Part shown: positions 32,084 through 39,532 of the stretch, one piece after another
Layout of the letters: each line of letters starts with the position of its first letter
Numbering within the stretch: position 1 is the first letter of the stretch
DNA from: an uncultured Porphyromonadaceae bacterium
Lineage (GTDB): Bacteria > Bacteroidota > Bacteroidia > Bacteroidales > Muribaculaceae
NCBI GenBank assembly: GCA_947176755.1
Contig: CAMWRW010000008.1
Location: forward strand, 1-48,910
Direction: 5' to 3'
Length of the DNA stretch: 48,910 nt
Program-made: the position numbers and the translations under genes
The notes under the pieces: model-generated
Seen by the model: the letters and a program-made list of their open reading frames with translations, nothing else
Databases searched by the model: none
What the model was told of the DNA's origin: nothing

Positions 32084-32572
32084 CTATTCCTCTGCTTGAT
32101 ATTCCCGCTCCAGAAACAACTTGACCTCCTGAAAGAGTTTGGACGCAAACACAAAGTCGTTTAGCGATTGGCTCTTGCTTTTGAAAATTGTTTTGTCATT
32201 CCCTTGCCAATCACAATGACCTTTATTGATGAAGACAATGTGCTCACCGATTCCCAACACAGAGTTCATGTCATGGGTGTTGATGATGGTTGTCATTCCA
32301 TACTCATGAGTGATGTCGCTTAGGAGTTCGTCAATCATGATTGACGTTTTGGGATCAAGTCCGGAGTTCGGTTCGTCGCAGAAAAGATACTTCGGATTCA
32401 GTGCAATCGCACGCGCAATCGCCACGCGCTTCTGCATACCTCCCGAAATTTCGGAAGGAAATTTATCATCAGCTCTTTCAAGTCCGACACGCTTTATGCA
32501 AAAGTGAGCTCTTTCAAGTTGCTCGGCTTGCGACATGTTAGACAGCATCTTGAGAGGAAACATAACGTTGCC
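32084..32572 (-). pseudogene. 5'-truncated mlaF copy (C-terminal fragment of ABC ATPase)
   Basis: This fragment keeps codons about 96-258 of mlaF, including the signature SGGMQKR and Walker B FCDEPNSGLDP. It lacks the start, Walker A and Q-loop because the duplication joint cuts it at 32573-32576. Beyond the joint, the upstream sequence is antisense lipA, so no mlaF promoter or start remains. It cannot encode a working ATPase. It is identical to the matching part of the complete gene at 33814-34590. Confidence 0.93.
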
Positions 32573-33081
32573 GAGCTGCCCATTGGGCTGATACTATCCG
32601 TGCGATCAAGCGTGAGTGCCCGGGAGTTACAATGGAGGTACTCGTGCCGGATTTTATGGGAGACACGAAGTTGTTGGATATGGTGATTGAGGCCGGTCCG
32701 GAAATTATTTCTCATAATATGGAAACAGTCGAGCGGCTCACACCTTCCGTCAGAAGTGTTGCCACTTATCGACGCTCGCTCGCTGTGCTTGAATATCTGG
32801 CATCCAGAGGAGTCCGCACGAAGTCGGGAATTATGCTGGGACTTGGTGAAACCCGCGAGGAGATTCTCGCGACTATGGATGACCTCCGTTCAGTCGGATG
32901 TTCAATAATGACCATCGGACAGTATCTCCAACCTTCGCGCCTGCATTACGACGTCCGCGAATATGTCCATCCCGACACTTTCGCAGAATATGCCATTATC
33001 GGCAAACAGAAAGGGTTTCGCCATATCGAGAGCGCTCCAATGGTGCGTTCCAGTTATCATGCAGAAAAACATCTTCTCTGA
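32573..33081 (+). pseudogene. 5'-truncated lipA copy (C-terminal fragment of lipoyl synthase)
   Basis: The fragment corresponds to codons about 131-298 of lipA and is identical to them. It lacks all six cluster-binding cysteines near the N-terminus and so cannot be active. An in-frame ATG at 32632 leaves a 149-codon frame, but no promoter is visible. It precedes the second lipB by the same 11-nt spacing as in copy 1. Confidence 0.93.
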
Positions 33082-33092
33082 TTCTCATTTCT

Positions 33093-33776
33093 ATGTGTGA
33101 TAATCTGAATATCCCGATTGAAAATTGGGGGAGAATGTCTTATGTGTCTGCCTGGAATCGGCAGAAGGAATACGTCGAGCTAGTCCGCTCGATGAAAGAG
33201 AATCAAACGTTATCTGAAGAACGGATAATAATTGTTGAGCATGCCCCGGTCTATACGATCGGATTTCACGGGAATGCGGGCAATATGCTTGCGTCGGAGG
33301 ATTATTTGAAGTCGGTCGGGGCTGAACTGATAAGAATCGAAAGGGGAGGGGATATTACCTATCATGGACCCGGCCAGCTTGTGGTCTATCCTATTATTGA
33401 TATTGCCCGGCGTGGAATCGGAGTTAAAAGTTATGTCCATATTCTTGAGCATTCAGTAATAGAATTGTTGAAGCAATATGGTATCCATGCTTCTTGCAAT
33501 GACTCCGCGATAGGGGTCTGGCTGGATTGGGGAGAGGCATCGGAACGTAAGATATGTGCAATCGGAGTCAAAGTGCGTCATGGCGTGACTATGCACGGCC
33601 TTGCTTTGAATGTTAACACCGATTTGAACGCGTTCAATCTCATAAATCCTTGCGGGTTCGTTGATAAAGGTGTGACTTCTATAGCTCGAGAGCTGGGGAA
33701 GCCTGTTGATTTTGACAGTGCTTCCGCAAGTCTGGGAAAAATTATATCGCGCCGACTTAAAGAAGCGACGCGATAA
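33093..33776 (+). CDS. lipB: Octanoyltransferase, copy 2 (identical to copy 1)
   Basis: The 227-aa protein is the same as that at 31363-32046, with the same catalytic Lys153 and Cys187. The coding sequence is complete, but its original promoter before lipA has not been duplicated. Expression would need read-through from the copy-1 lipA-lipB transcript across the antisense mlaF fragment, or a promoter inside the lipA fragment. It runs convergent with the complete mlaF, whose stop is 37 nt away. Confidence 0.93.
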   Translation: MCDNLNIPIENWGRMSYVSAWNRQKEYVELVRSMKENQTLSEERIIIVEHAPVYTIGFHGNAGNMLASEDYLKSVGAELIRIERGGDITYHGPGQLVVYPIIDIARRGIGVKSYVHILEHSVIELLKQYGIHASCNDSAIGVWLDWGEASERKICAIGVKVRHGVTMHGLALNVNTDLNAFNLINPCGFVDKGVTSIARELGKPVDFDSASASLGKIISRRLKEATR

Positions 33777-33813
33777 TCCGGTAGACGCAGTCGAGAACTG
33801 ATCTTTATTTCTT

Positions 33814-34590
33814 CTATTCCTCTGCTTGATATTCCCGCTCCAGAAACAACTTGACCTCCTGAAAGAGTTTGGACGCAAACACAAAGTCGTTTAGCGATTG
33901 GCTCTTGCTTTTGAAAATTGTTTTGTCATTCCCTTGCCAATCACAATGACCTTTATTGATGAAGACAATGTGCTCACCGATTCCCAACACAGAGTTCATG
34001 TCATGGGTGTTGATGATGGTTGTCATTCCATACTCATGAGTGATGTCGCTTAGGAGTTCGTCAATCATGATTGACGTTTTGGGATCAAGTCCGGAGTTCG
34101 GTTCGTCGCAGAAAAGATACTTCGGATTCAGTGCAATCGCACGCGCAATCGCCACGCGCTTCTGCATACCTCCCGAAATTTCGGAAGGAAATTTATCATC
34201 AGCTCTTTCAAGTCCGACACGCTTTATGCAAAAGTGAGCTCTTTCAAGTTGCTCGGCTTGCGACATGTTAGACAGCATCTTGAGAGGAAACATAACGTTG
34301 CCGAGCACTGTCTCATTGTCAAACAGAGCTGAGCCTTGAAACAACATTCCGATCTCGCTGCGAAGCTGACGTCGCTGTTCTGTGTCCAGATCTCGGAATT
34401 TTCGCCCGTCGTATAAAATCTCTCCCTCCTCCGGAGTCAGAAGGCCTATCAGACATTTCATGAACACTGTCTTGCCCGAGCCTGACTGTCCAATGATCAG
34501 GTTGGTTTTCCCATCTTCGAATGTGGCCGATACATCAAAGAGTATCTGTTGGCCGTCAAACCATTTGGATATGTGTTTAGCTTCGATCAT
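33814..34590 (-). CDS. mlaF: MlaF-like ABC transporter ATPase (phospholipid transport), complete copy
   Basis: The 258-aa product has Walker A GQSGSGKT (34-41), the Q-loop LFQGSALFD (residue 85), signature EISGGMQKR, Walker B YLFCDEPNSGLDP and an H-loop in NTHDMNSV. SALFD and NSGLDP match the Ttg2A/MlaF subfamily. This group drives lipid exchange between inner and outer membrane and maintains outer-membrane asymmetry. The start overlaps the mlaE stop by 4 nt. The 3' 63% of the gene lies within the 1730-bp duplication. The MlaD-like (MCE) partner is not in the window. Confidence 0.92.
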   Translation of the reverse strand: MIEAKHISKWFDGQQILFDVSATFEDGKTNLIIGQSGSGKTVFMKCLIGLLTPEEGEILYDGRKFRDLDTEQRRQLRSEIGMLFQGSALFDNETVLGNVMFPLKMLSNMSQAEQLERAHFCIKRVGLERADDKFPSEISGGMQKRVAIARAIALNPKYLFCDEPNSGLDPKTSIMIDELLSDITHEYGMTTIINTHDMNSVLGIGEHIVFINKGHCDWQGNDKTIFKSKSQSLNDFVFASKLFQEVKLFLEREYQAEE

Positions 34591-35333
34591 TGCAGTAAGA
34601 GTTTGGTTAAGATGACATCGGCAAGCAAAATAAGAATCGAGCTCGACACGACTGCCCTTGTGCTCGCCTGGCCGACTTCAAGCGCTCCTCCCTTTACATA
34701 ATAGCCGAAATATGCCGACACTGATGTTATGATAAAGGCAAAGAAGAGTGTCTTTATTATGCCATACCAGACATACCATTCCGTGAAGAAAGACTGGATG
34801 CCGTAAACATAATGATCCATCGTAATCATATCCGTGAATTCCGCCACGAGCGCACCGCCAATTAAACCCATGAACATTGATATGATGCAGAGCACGGGAA
34901 TAAAAAGCACGAATCCGATTATTTTAGGAAGTACGATGAAGTTTGCTGAATTCAGACCCATAATTTCCATCGCATCAATTTGCTCCGTGACCCTCATGGT
35001 GCCTATCTCGGATGCAACATTACTTCCAACTTTGCCTGCCAAAATAAGACACATCATTGTTGACGAAAATTCCAGAAGCATAATCTCGCGCGTTGCCAAT
35101 CCGGTTGCATAGGTCGGTATGAGCGGCGACACAATATTAATTGTCATCTGAATGCATATCACAGCGCCGATGAACAGAGATATTATGATTACCAGGGGAA
35201 TAGAGTCAACGCCAAGCTTGTTGATCTCCTTAATCAAACTTTTCAGGAATTCTTTCCATTTGTCTGGAGCCCTGAACACCTGGGCCATGAACATACAATA
35301 GCGCCCAACAGATTTTATGGAGTTAGTTATCAT
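34587..35333 (-). CDS. mlaE: MlaE-like ABC permease (phospholipid transport)
   Basis: The product is 248 aa from the ATG at 35333, with five to six membrane segments. Family segments are SIPLVIIISLFIGAVICIQ, the AGKVGSNVASEIGTMRVTEQIDAMEIMG stretch that contacts the ATPase, and GGALEVGQASTRAVV. It forms the membrane channel for MlaF. The frame is open up to 35447, but a -7 box (TAACTTTG on the minus strand, 35378-35385) and homology support the inner start. It is coupled to mlaF by a 4-nt overlap. Confidence 0.92.
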   Translation of the reverse strand: MITNSIKSVGRYCMFMAQVFRAPDKWKEFLKSLIKEINKLGVDSIPLVIIISLFIGAVICIQMTINIVSPLIPTYATGLATREIMLLEFSSTMMCLILAGKVGSNVASEIGTMRVTEQIDAMEIMGLNSANFIVLPKIIGFVLFIPVLCIISMFMGLIGGALVAEFTDMITMDHYVYGIQSFFTEWYVWYGIIKTLFFAFIITSVSAYFGYYVKGGALEVGQASTRAVVSSSILILLADVILTKLLLQ

Positions 35334-35377
35334 TACTTTTGTAGTTTTAAGGCTAGGCAATAAACCCGCTCGATTTG

Positions 35378-35385
35378 CAAAGTTA
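35378..35385 (-). promoter_or_regulatory. Candidate -7 box of mlaE-mlaF
   Basis: The minus strand reads TAACTTTG, 45 nt before the mlaE start. There is no TTTG at the matching -33 place. It is divergent from the udk promoter, whose -33 box begins 9 nt away. Confidence 0.45.
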
Positions 35386-35393
35386 ACAAAAAA

Positions 35394-35425
35394 TTTGCAG
35401 CCGTTATTAAGATTTTGTAATTTTG
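35394..35425 (+). promoter_or_regulatory. Promoter of udk-lptB
   Basis: TTTG (35394-35397), a 20-nt spacer and TAATTTTG (35418-35425) form a full consensus, with transcription expected about 20 nt before the udk ATG. Confidence 0.75.
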
Positions 35426-35452
35426 TCTTGATTAATATCAAATGCAATTATT

Positions 35453-36058
35453 ATGCTCGTCATAGGTATAGCCGGAGGAACCGGTTCCGGTAAATCAACG
35501 GTGGTAAGAAAAATCATAGAAAGCCTCCCCGCAGATGAGGTTACGGTGATTCCTCAGGATTGTTATTATAAGGATAATCATCATATCCCCCTTGAGGAAC
35601 GTTTGAAAATGAATTATGACGAGCCGGCCTCCATTGACTGGCCTCTTCTGACCGATCATCTTCGAAAATTGAAAGAGGGGCAATGTGTCGAAATGCCGAC
35701 CTACGATTTCCTTACTTGTGCCAGAATGAAGGAAACAATTCCTTTGCACCCGACGGAGGTGGTTGTGGTGGAGGGTATTCTTGTCCTGACTTCCCGTGAA
35801 ATCCGCGATTTGCTTGATGTCAAGGTGTTTGTTGATGCTGAGGCCGACGAACGCCTGATAAGAGTTATCAAACGTGATTGTGTGGAGCGCGGCAGAACGC
35901 CTCAAATGGTCATCGACCGCTATCTTGAAACGCTCAAACCGATGCATGAACTATATATTGAGCCATCAAAACGTTTCGCCGACCTGATTGTCCCTCAGGG
36001 TGGAAATAATGCCGTGGCAATTAAACTCCTCACTGATTACATCCGTTCCTTGCTTTGA
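35453..36058 (+). CDS. udk: Uridine kinase
   Basis: The 201-aa P-loop kinase phosphorylates uridine and cytidine in nucleotide salvage. Walker A is GIAGGTGSGKST (residues 5-16). The nucleoside-binding DCYYKDNHHIP and NYDEPASIDWPLL follow. VVEGILVL and the lid segment RDCVERGRTPQMVIDRY are as in the family. The lptB-like gene starts 1 nt after the stop. Phosphoribulokinase is the nearest alternative, but the motifs fit uridine kinase. Confidence 0.94.
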   Translation: MLVIGIAGGTGSGKSTVVRKIIESLPADEVTVIPQDCYYKDNHHIPLEERLKMNYDEPASIDWPLLTDHLRKLKEGQCVEMPTYDFLTCARMKETIPLHPTEVVVVEGILVLTSREIRDLLDVKVFVDAEADERLIRVIKRDCVERGRTPQMVIDRYLETLKPMHELYIEPSKRFADLIVPQGGNNAVAIKLLTDYIRSLL

Positions 36059-36059
36059 T

Positions 36060-36998
36060 ATGAAGATTTTCGGATTAAAAAGACATAATTCTGCCGACAA
36101 ATTAAAGGCTCCGAGACCTGATGGCCTCACCGTAGAGGAGGAAAGAATCCTTGAAGGAGATCCAATGCCTGACATGATGCAGGAGGATGAGTCGTCTATT
36201 TCTGTTATATCCAATCGTGAAGGGACGGAGGTCGAGGTTGATGAAAAAGTGATTCCAGAAAAGGGAATTTTAAGAACTGACAACCTTGTGAAAAAATATG
36301 GCAAGCGAACGGTTGCGAATCATGTCTCTATCGAAGTCACCCAGGGCGAAATTGTAGGGCTTCTCGGGCCGAATGGTGCCGGGAAAACAACTACATTTTA
36401 TATGACTGTTGGTCTTATCCGGCCCAATGAAGGAAAGGTTTTCCTTGATAATCATGATATAACCGATTTTCCGGTGTATAAGCGTGCCAAGTTTGGTATT
36501 AGTTATCTTCCTCAAGAAGCCTCTGTGTTCCGGTCTTTATCCGTAGAAAATAACATACGGGCCATTTTACAGATGTCCAACACATCCAAGGAGTATCAGA
36601 AAGCACGTCTCGAACAGCTGATAGATGAATTTAAATTGAATCATGTCCGACATAATTTAGGAAGCAATCTCTCGGGAGGTGAACGCCGACGCACGGAAAT
36701 TGCCCGCTGCCTGGCAATCAATCCTAAGTTCATTATGTTGGATGAGCCTTTTGCAGCTGTTGACCCGATTGCGGTGGAAGACATTCAATCCGTGGTCTAT
36801 CACCTTAAGGAACGTAACATCGGGGTTCTTATCACCGACCATAAGGCAGATTCGATTCTGGGTATTGCTGACAGAACGTATATGCTTTTTGAAGGAAAGG
36901 TCCTTTTCCATGGCACAAGTGAAGAACTCGTTGTCAATCCGATTGTGCGCGAAAAATATCTTGGCCAAGACTTTGTCTTTACCAGAAGAACTTTCTGA
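36060..36998 (+). CDS. lptB: LPS export ABC ATPase LptB with an acidic N-terminal extension
   Basis: The 312-aa product powers LptBFG, which extracts lipopolysaccharide from the inner membrane. The ABC domain starts about residue 70 (ILRTDNLVKKYGKR). It shows Walker A GLLGPNGAGKTTTFYM, the Q-loop YLPQEASVFRSLSVENNI, signature NLSGGERRRTEIARCL, Walker B FIMLDEPFAAVDP and TDHKADSIL, all diagnostic of LptB. E. coli LptB is 241 aa. The extra 70 N-terminal residues here are Glu/Asp/Met-rich and look disordered. Inner Met codons (36, 39, 40) could be alternative starts. The gene starts 1 nt after udk. Confidence 0.93.
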   Translation: MKIFGLKRHNSADKLKAPRPDGLTVEEERILEGDPMPDMMQEDESSISVISNREGTEVEVDEKVIPEKGILRTDNLVKKYGKRTVANHVSIEVTQGEIVGLLGPNGAGKTTTFYMTVGLIRPNEGKVFLDNHDITDFPVYKRAKFGISYLPQEASVFRSLSVENNIRAILQMSNTSKEYQKARLEQLIDEFKLNHVRHNLGSNLSGGERRRTEIARCLAINPKFIMLDEPFAAVDPIAVEDIQSVVYHLKERNIGVLITDHKADSILGIADRTYMLFEGKVLFHGTSEELVVNPIVREKYLGQDFVFTRRTF

Positions 36999-37018
36999 TT
37001 TTAGTCCCGCTATTGTTG

Positions 37019-37507
37019 TTAGAGCAGTTTGAGAGCGATTGCCGCGCATGCCTCGGCATCGGCAAGGGCATGGTGATGGTTCTCAAGGTCGAAGCCACAG
37101 GCCGCGGCAACGGTGTGTAGCTGATGGTTGGGCAGCCTTAAATGCCTGCGCGAGGCGGTGAGTGTGCAATGGAATGTATAATCCGGATAATCCAGCCGAT
37201 AAGTCCTGAATACAGCTTTCAAACATCCCTCGTCAAATCGGCTGTTGTGGGCCACTAATGGTAACCCGGCAATCTTCGGAGCTATCTTTGCCCAAACCTC
37301 CGGGAAATAAGGAGCCTCTTCTGTATCTTCTTTACATAAGCCGTGGACCCGGCTGCAGAAATACGCATAATAGTTGGGGGTAGGGTGTATCAGACTGTAG
37401 AAACGGTCGACAATTTCCCCTTCTCTGACAATTACGACCCCTACGCTGCAAACGCTTGAACGTGTTCCATTGGCTGTCTCAAAATCTATTGCTGCAAAAT
37501 CTTTCAT
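37019..37507 (-). CDS. DnaQ-like DEDDh 3'-5' exonuclease
   Basis: The 162-aa product consists of just one RNase H-fold exonuclease domain. The acidic residues are Asp8 and Glu10 (AAIDFETANG), an Asp in AHNSRFDEGCL, and the HxAxxD motif HHALADAEA with catalytic His and final Asp. It resembles the epsilon proofreading domain but stands alone and is convergent with lptB, 20 nt apart. Its substrate (DNA or RNA) cannot be told. A TAAATTTG box on the minus strand (37512-37519) ends 5 nt before the ATG. Confidence 0.9.
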   Translation of the reverse strand: MKDFAAIDFETANGTRSSVCSVGVVIVREGEIVDRFYSLIHPTPNYYAYFCSRVHGLCKEDTEEAPYFPEVWAKIAPKIAGLPLVAHNSRFDEGCLKAVFRTYRLDYPDYTFHCTLTASRRHLRLPNHQLHTVAAACGFDLENHHHALADAEACAAIALKLL

Positions 37508-37511
37508 GAGG

Positions 37512-37543
37512 CAAATTTAATGAATTCCTAATAGCTTGTCAAG
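37512..37543 (-). promoter_or_regulatory. Candidate promoter of the exonuclease gene, leaderless spacing
   Basis: On the minus strand CTTG (37540-37543, imperfect -33), a 20-nt spacer and TAAATTTG (37512-37519) are seen. The usual start distance puts the first transcribed base at or next to the ATG at 37507. Confidence 0.4.
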
Positions 37544-37545
37544 TC

Positions 37546-39144
37546 CTATTTCTTAATTACAGCTATCGGTGTACCGGGTTCGTCGCCCGTACCGAAAAAC
37601 GGCACTGCACGTAATGTACTGTCCTCGGGCATTTCGTATATCTCAATAGTCCGGATTCCATGTTCTTTATAATGGCGCTCGGTGGAGATCCAACAATCCA
37701 AAATATAGGCCTCCTTATCAACTTGATAGTATATAGCTTCACGCATCTGTTGATATTTTCTGCCCTGCCAGACCCCTCCCGCGAAGGCAACCGTGCCACT
37801 GATAATCGCCATTATCCCCACGGCGTATCCTGATATTTTAAGGTATTTATTCTTTGAAACTATTCCGGATATTACTCCGGAAACGATCACGAGCCATATT
37901 ATATTAATGTATCTCGCCCACCAGGTCTGTTCGAAGCAGAAGCATGATATTATGCTTGCAGCAGAAATATATAGCCAGATGTATTTCCGGGCCGGTCCGG
38001 TTTTGTGCCCGTAGGTATAACCACCGACATTGACGAGCGAGAGTAGCAGCATCAGGGGCATCAAAGGTCCGAAGCCTCCGATACGTTCTCCATATTTGGG
38101 AAACGATATGGATACAAGAGATTTGAAAAAATTATATATTCTGCCATGTGACTGGAATATATCGGGCGTATTGATGCCCATTATGTCGGTCTCATTAGAT
38201 CCTATCAATGGATAGAAGGGATTGCCTCCCGCAAATGTATTCGTAACGTAAGGGTTATAACCGAATATAAGCGCTCCCAGGATGCAACCTGTTAACAAGG
38301 AGAGTGTGATGTTGAATGCATTCCGATAACGCTTTAGGCACACTATCCATATTATAACGAATAGGCCTGTGAGCCCCTGATAGAAGAAGACGGTAAACTT
38401 TATTCCCGCTCCAAGAATTGTAAGACCGCTCAGAAGAAACAACCACTTCTTATCGCACGTTTCCGTATAAATTGCTGAGCATATTATTGTCAAGACGCCG
38501 AGATAATAGATTGCATAATCGTTGTAAAATGTCAAAACCTGTGCCATCCCGACAACGTTCAGTGTGACGACCAGGACAATCAAATATTTAGACACGTTTG
38601 ACAGTTGTCTAAACTTTGAACTGATATAGAAAAATGATAGGAATCCTGTTCCTAATATCAAAAAAAGATTGGATGCTTTCCCGGTTTCGATGCTTCCGGT
38701 TGTTGATGCTATGCAGGAGGCGACCAATTCAAGTCCCTTAGCGTAATGGATGCTCCAGGGAGAGCATTCTTCTGTCGGCACATAACGCTCAATCGGGTTC
38801 CAACCGTCCAAGAAATAAATTATTATTTCTTGATGATATGTGTTTCCGTCAAACGAATAATCATCAGTTAATCCGGTTCCCATCACGCATAACAGAATTA
38901 TTAGAACGGCTGCGGCTATTTCGAGGATACTCGCTTTATTATGCCTAAAGAACAACCCGGAGACGATTGAGGAACACAGGATACTTAGTGGGAATATAAC
39001 CCGGTTAATACCCAATCCAAGCCACATCCAAACCCATCCGAAAACATAGGTGAATACAAGGGTGAGAATCAATACAAGCCCGATTAGCCCGGAAATATAT
39101 GCAGAGGTTGATATCTTTTTGTCAGAGAGTTTTGAGAGTGACAT
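37546..39144 (-). CDS. Large multi-spanning membrane protein, probable GT-C-type glycosyltransferase
   Basis: The product is 532 aa from the ATG at 39144, with about 12 hydrophobic segments. After the first two, a loop contains TDDYSFDGNTYHQE and WNPIERY. An acidic first loop followed by many helices is the layout of GT-C fold transferases that use polyprenyl-phosphate sugars. The last about 70 residues form a soluble tail (YILDCWISTERHYKE). I do not recognise a specific family. A -7 box at 39175-39182 on the minus strand rules out the ATG at 39177. It is a single gene, convergent with nothing and 38 nt upstream of the exonuclease gene. Confidence 0.65.
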   Translation of the reverse strand: MSLSKLSDKKISTSAYISGLIGLVLILTLVFTYVFGWVWMWLGLGINRVIFPLSILCSSIVSGLFFRHNKASILEIAAAVLIILLCVMGTGLTDDYSFDGNTYHQEIIIYFLDGWNPIERYVPTEECSPWSIHYAKGLELVASCIASTTGSIETGKASNLFLILGTGFLSFFYISSKFRQLSNVSKYLIVLVVTLNVVGMAQVLTFYNDYAIYYLGVLTIICSAIYTETCDKKWLFLLSGLTILGAGIKFTVFFYQGLTGLFVIIWIVCLKRYRNAFNITLSLLTGCILGALIFGYNPYVTNTFAGGNPFYPLIGSNETDIMGINTPDIFQSHGRIYNFFKSLVSISFPKYGERIGGFGPLMPLMLLLSLVNVGGYTYGHKTGPARKYIWLYISAASIISCFCFEQTWWARYINIIWLVIVSGVISGIVSKNKYLKISGYAVGIMAIISGTVAFAGGVWQGRKYQQMREAIYYQVDKEAYILDCWISTERHYKEHGIRTIEIYEMPEDSTLRAVPFFGTGDEPGTPIAVIKK

Positions 39145-39174
39145 CAGCTTATTTACTTTCAATTGGTGATTCTG

Positions 39175-39182
39175 CAAAATTA
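39175..39182 (-). promoter_or_regulatory. Candidate -7 box of the membrane protein gene
   Basis: The minus strand reads TAATTTTG, an exact match, 31 nt before the chosen start at 39144. No -33 box was recognised. Confidence 0.45.
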
Positions 39183-39297
39183 CAAATTTTTATCAGTAAG
39201 TTTATTTTTCACAGTTGTGACTTTTTATATAAGACCATTGCCCCCGGTCAGATGTGCCTGACAGAAGAAAGCTACTAATATAATTGGAGGGTTGAAA

Positions 39298-39329
39298 ATT
39301 GGCTAATATAAAAAAAATAGGTAACTTTG
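39298..39329 (+). promoter_or_regulatory. Promoter of the nrnA operon
   Basis: ATTG (39298-39301), a 20-nt spacer and TAACTTTG (39322-39329) form a near-consensus match. Transcription would begin about 39336, leaving a leader of roughly 195 nt before nrnA, unusually long for this window. Confidence 0.55.
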
Positions 39330-39335
39330 CGGAGA

Positions 39336-39532
39336 AAGGATTAAATGCGTTTGGAAATGTCCGGATTCGCTTGAAATCGTATGCCCCGAATGTGTATATT
39401 CCTATCTGAAATTCGGACAATCGAGTTTGAGTTGTCCGGAGATTGCAATTGCAACTTTTTTAGGCTTCTCTTGTAGCCGGCTGATGCTTCGGAGGTTACG
39501 AGAGGATGTCGTGTGAGAACAGAAAAGCGTAA
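39336..39532 (+). other. Long structured leader of nrnA with possible leader peptides
   Basis: This region has no annotated gene but is not featureless. A 9-bp hairpin has arms 39412-39420 and 39432-39440. TTGCAATTGCAA is followed by CTTTTTT (39443-39461). A hairpin of 11-13 bp has arms 39466-39478 and 39494-39506, ending 26 nt before the nrnA ATG. Two tiny frames exist: 9 codons from 39345, with GGAGAAAGGA just ahead, and 31 codons from 39381 ending at 39476. None matches a riboswitch I know. The remaining gap 39183-39297 shows nothing clear. Confidence 0.45.

Larger units (their letters stand above)
30843..32572. repeat. Tandem direct duplication, unit 1 (1730 bp)
   Basis: Bases 30843-32576 recur at 32573-34306, offset exactly 1730, with no difference at the positions I compared and with identical translations on both strands throughout. 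At the left edge identity starts at GAGC (30843) and fails at 30842/32572. At the right edge it ends at GAGC (34306) and fails at the next base. The unit contains the 3' part of lipA, all of lipB and the 3' part of mlaF. Confidence 0.95.
32573..34306. repeat. Tandem direct duplication, unit 2, with shared 4-bp GAGC edge
   Basis: This second copy holds the 3' part of lipA, a full lipB and the 3' part of mlaF, and then continues into the intact 5' part of mlaF. The GAGC at 32573-32576 is the joint between the units, and the same four bases occur at both outer edges (30843-30846 and 34303-34306). No transposase gene, long flanking repeat or target-site pattern is visible. Confidence 0.95.

Noticed and set aside
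32494-32715. Minus-strand frame of 73 codons across the duplication joint
   Set aside because: It is a chimera of antisense lipA and the cut mlaF, created by the joint. No promoter or homology.
30843-34306. Mobile element as the cause of the lipA-lipB-mlaF repeat
   Set aside because: No transposase, inverted termini or target duplication is visible. The only shared sequence at the edges is GAGC.
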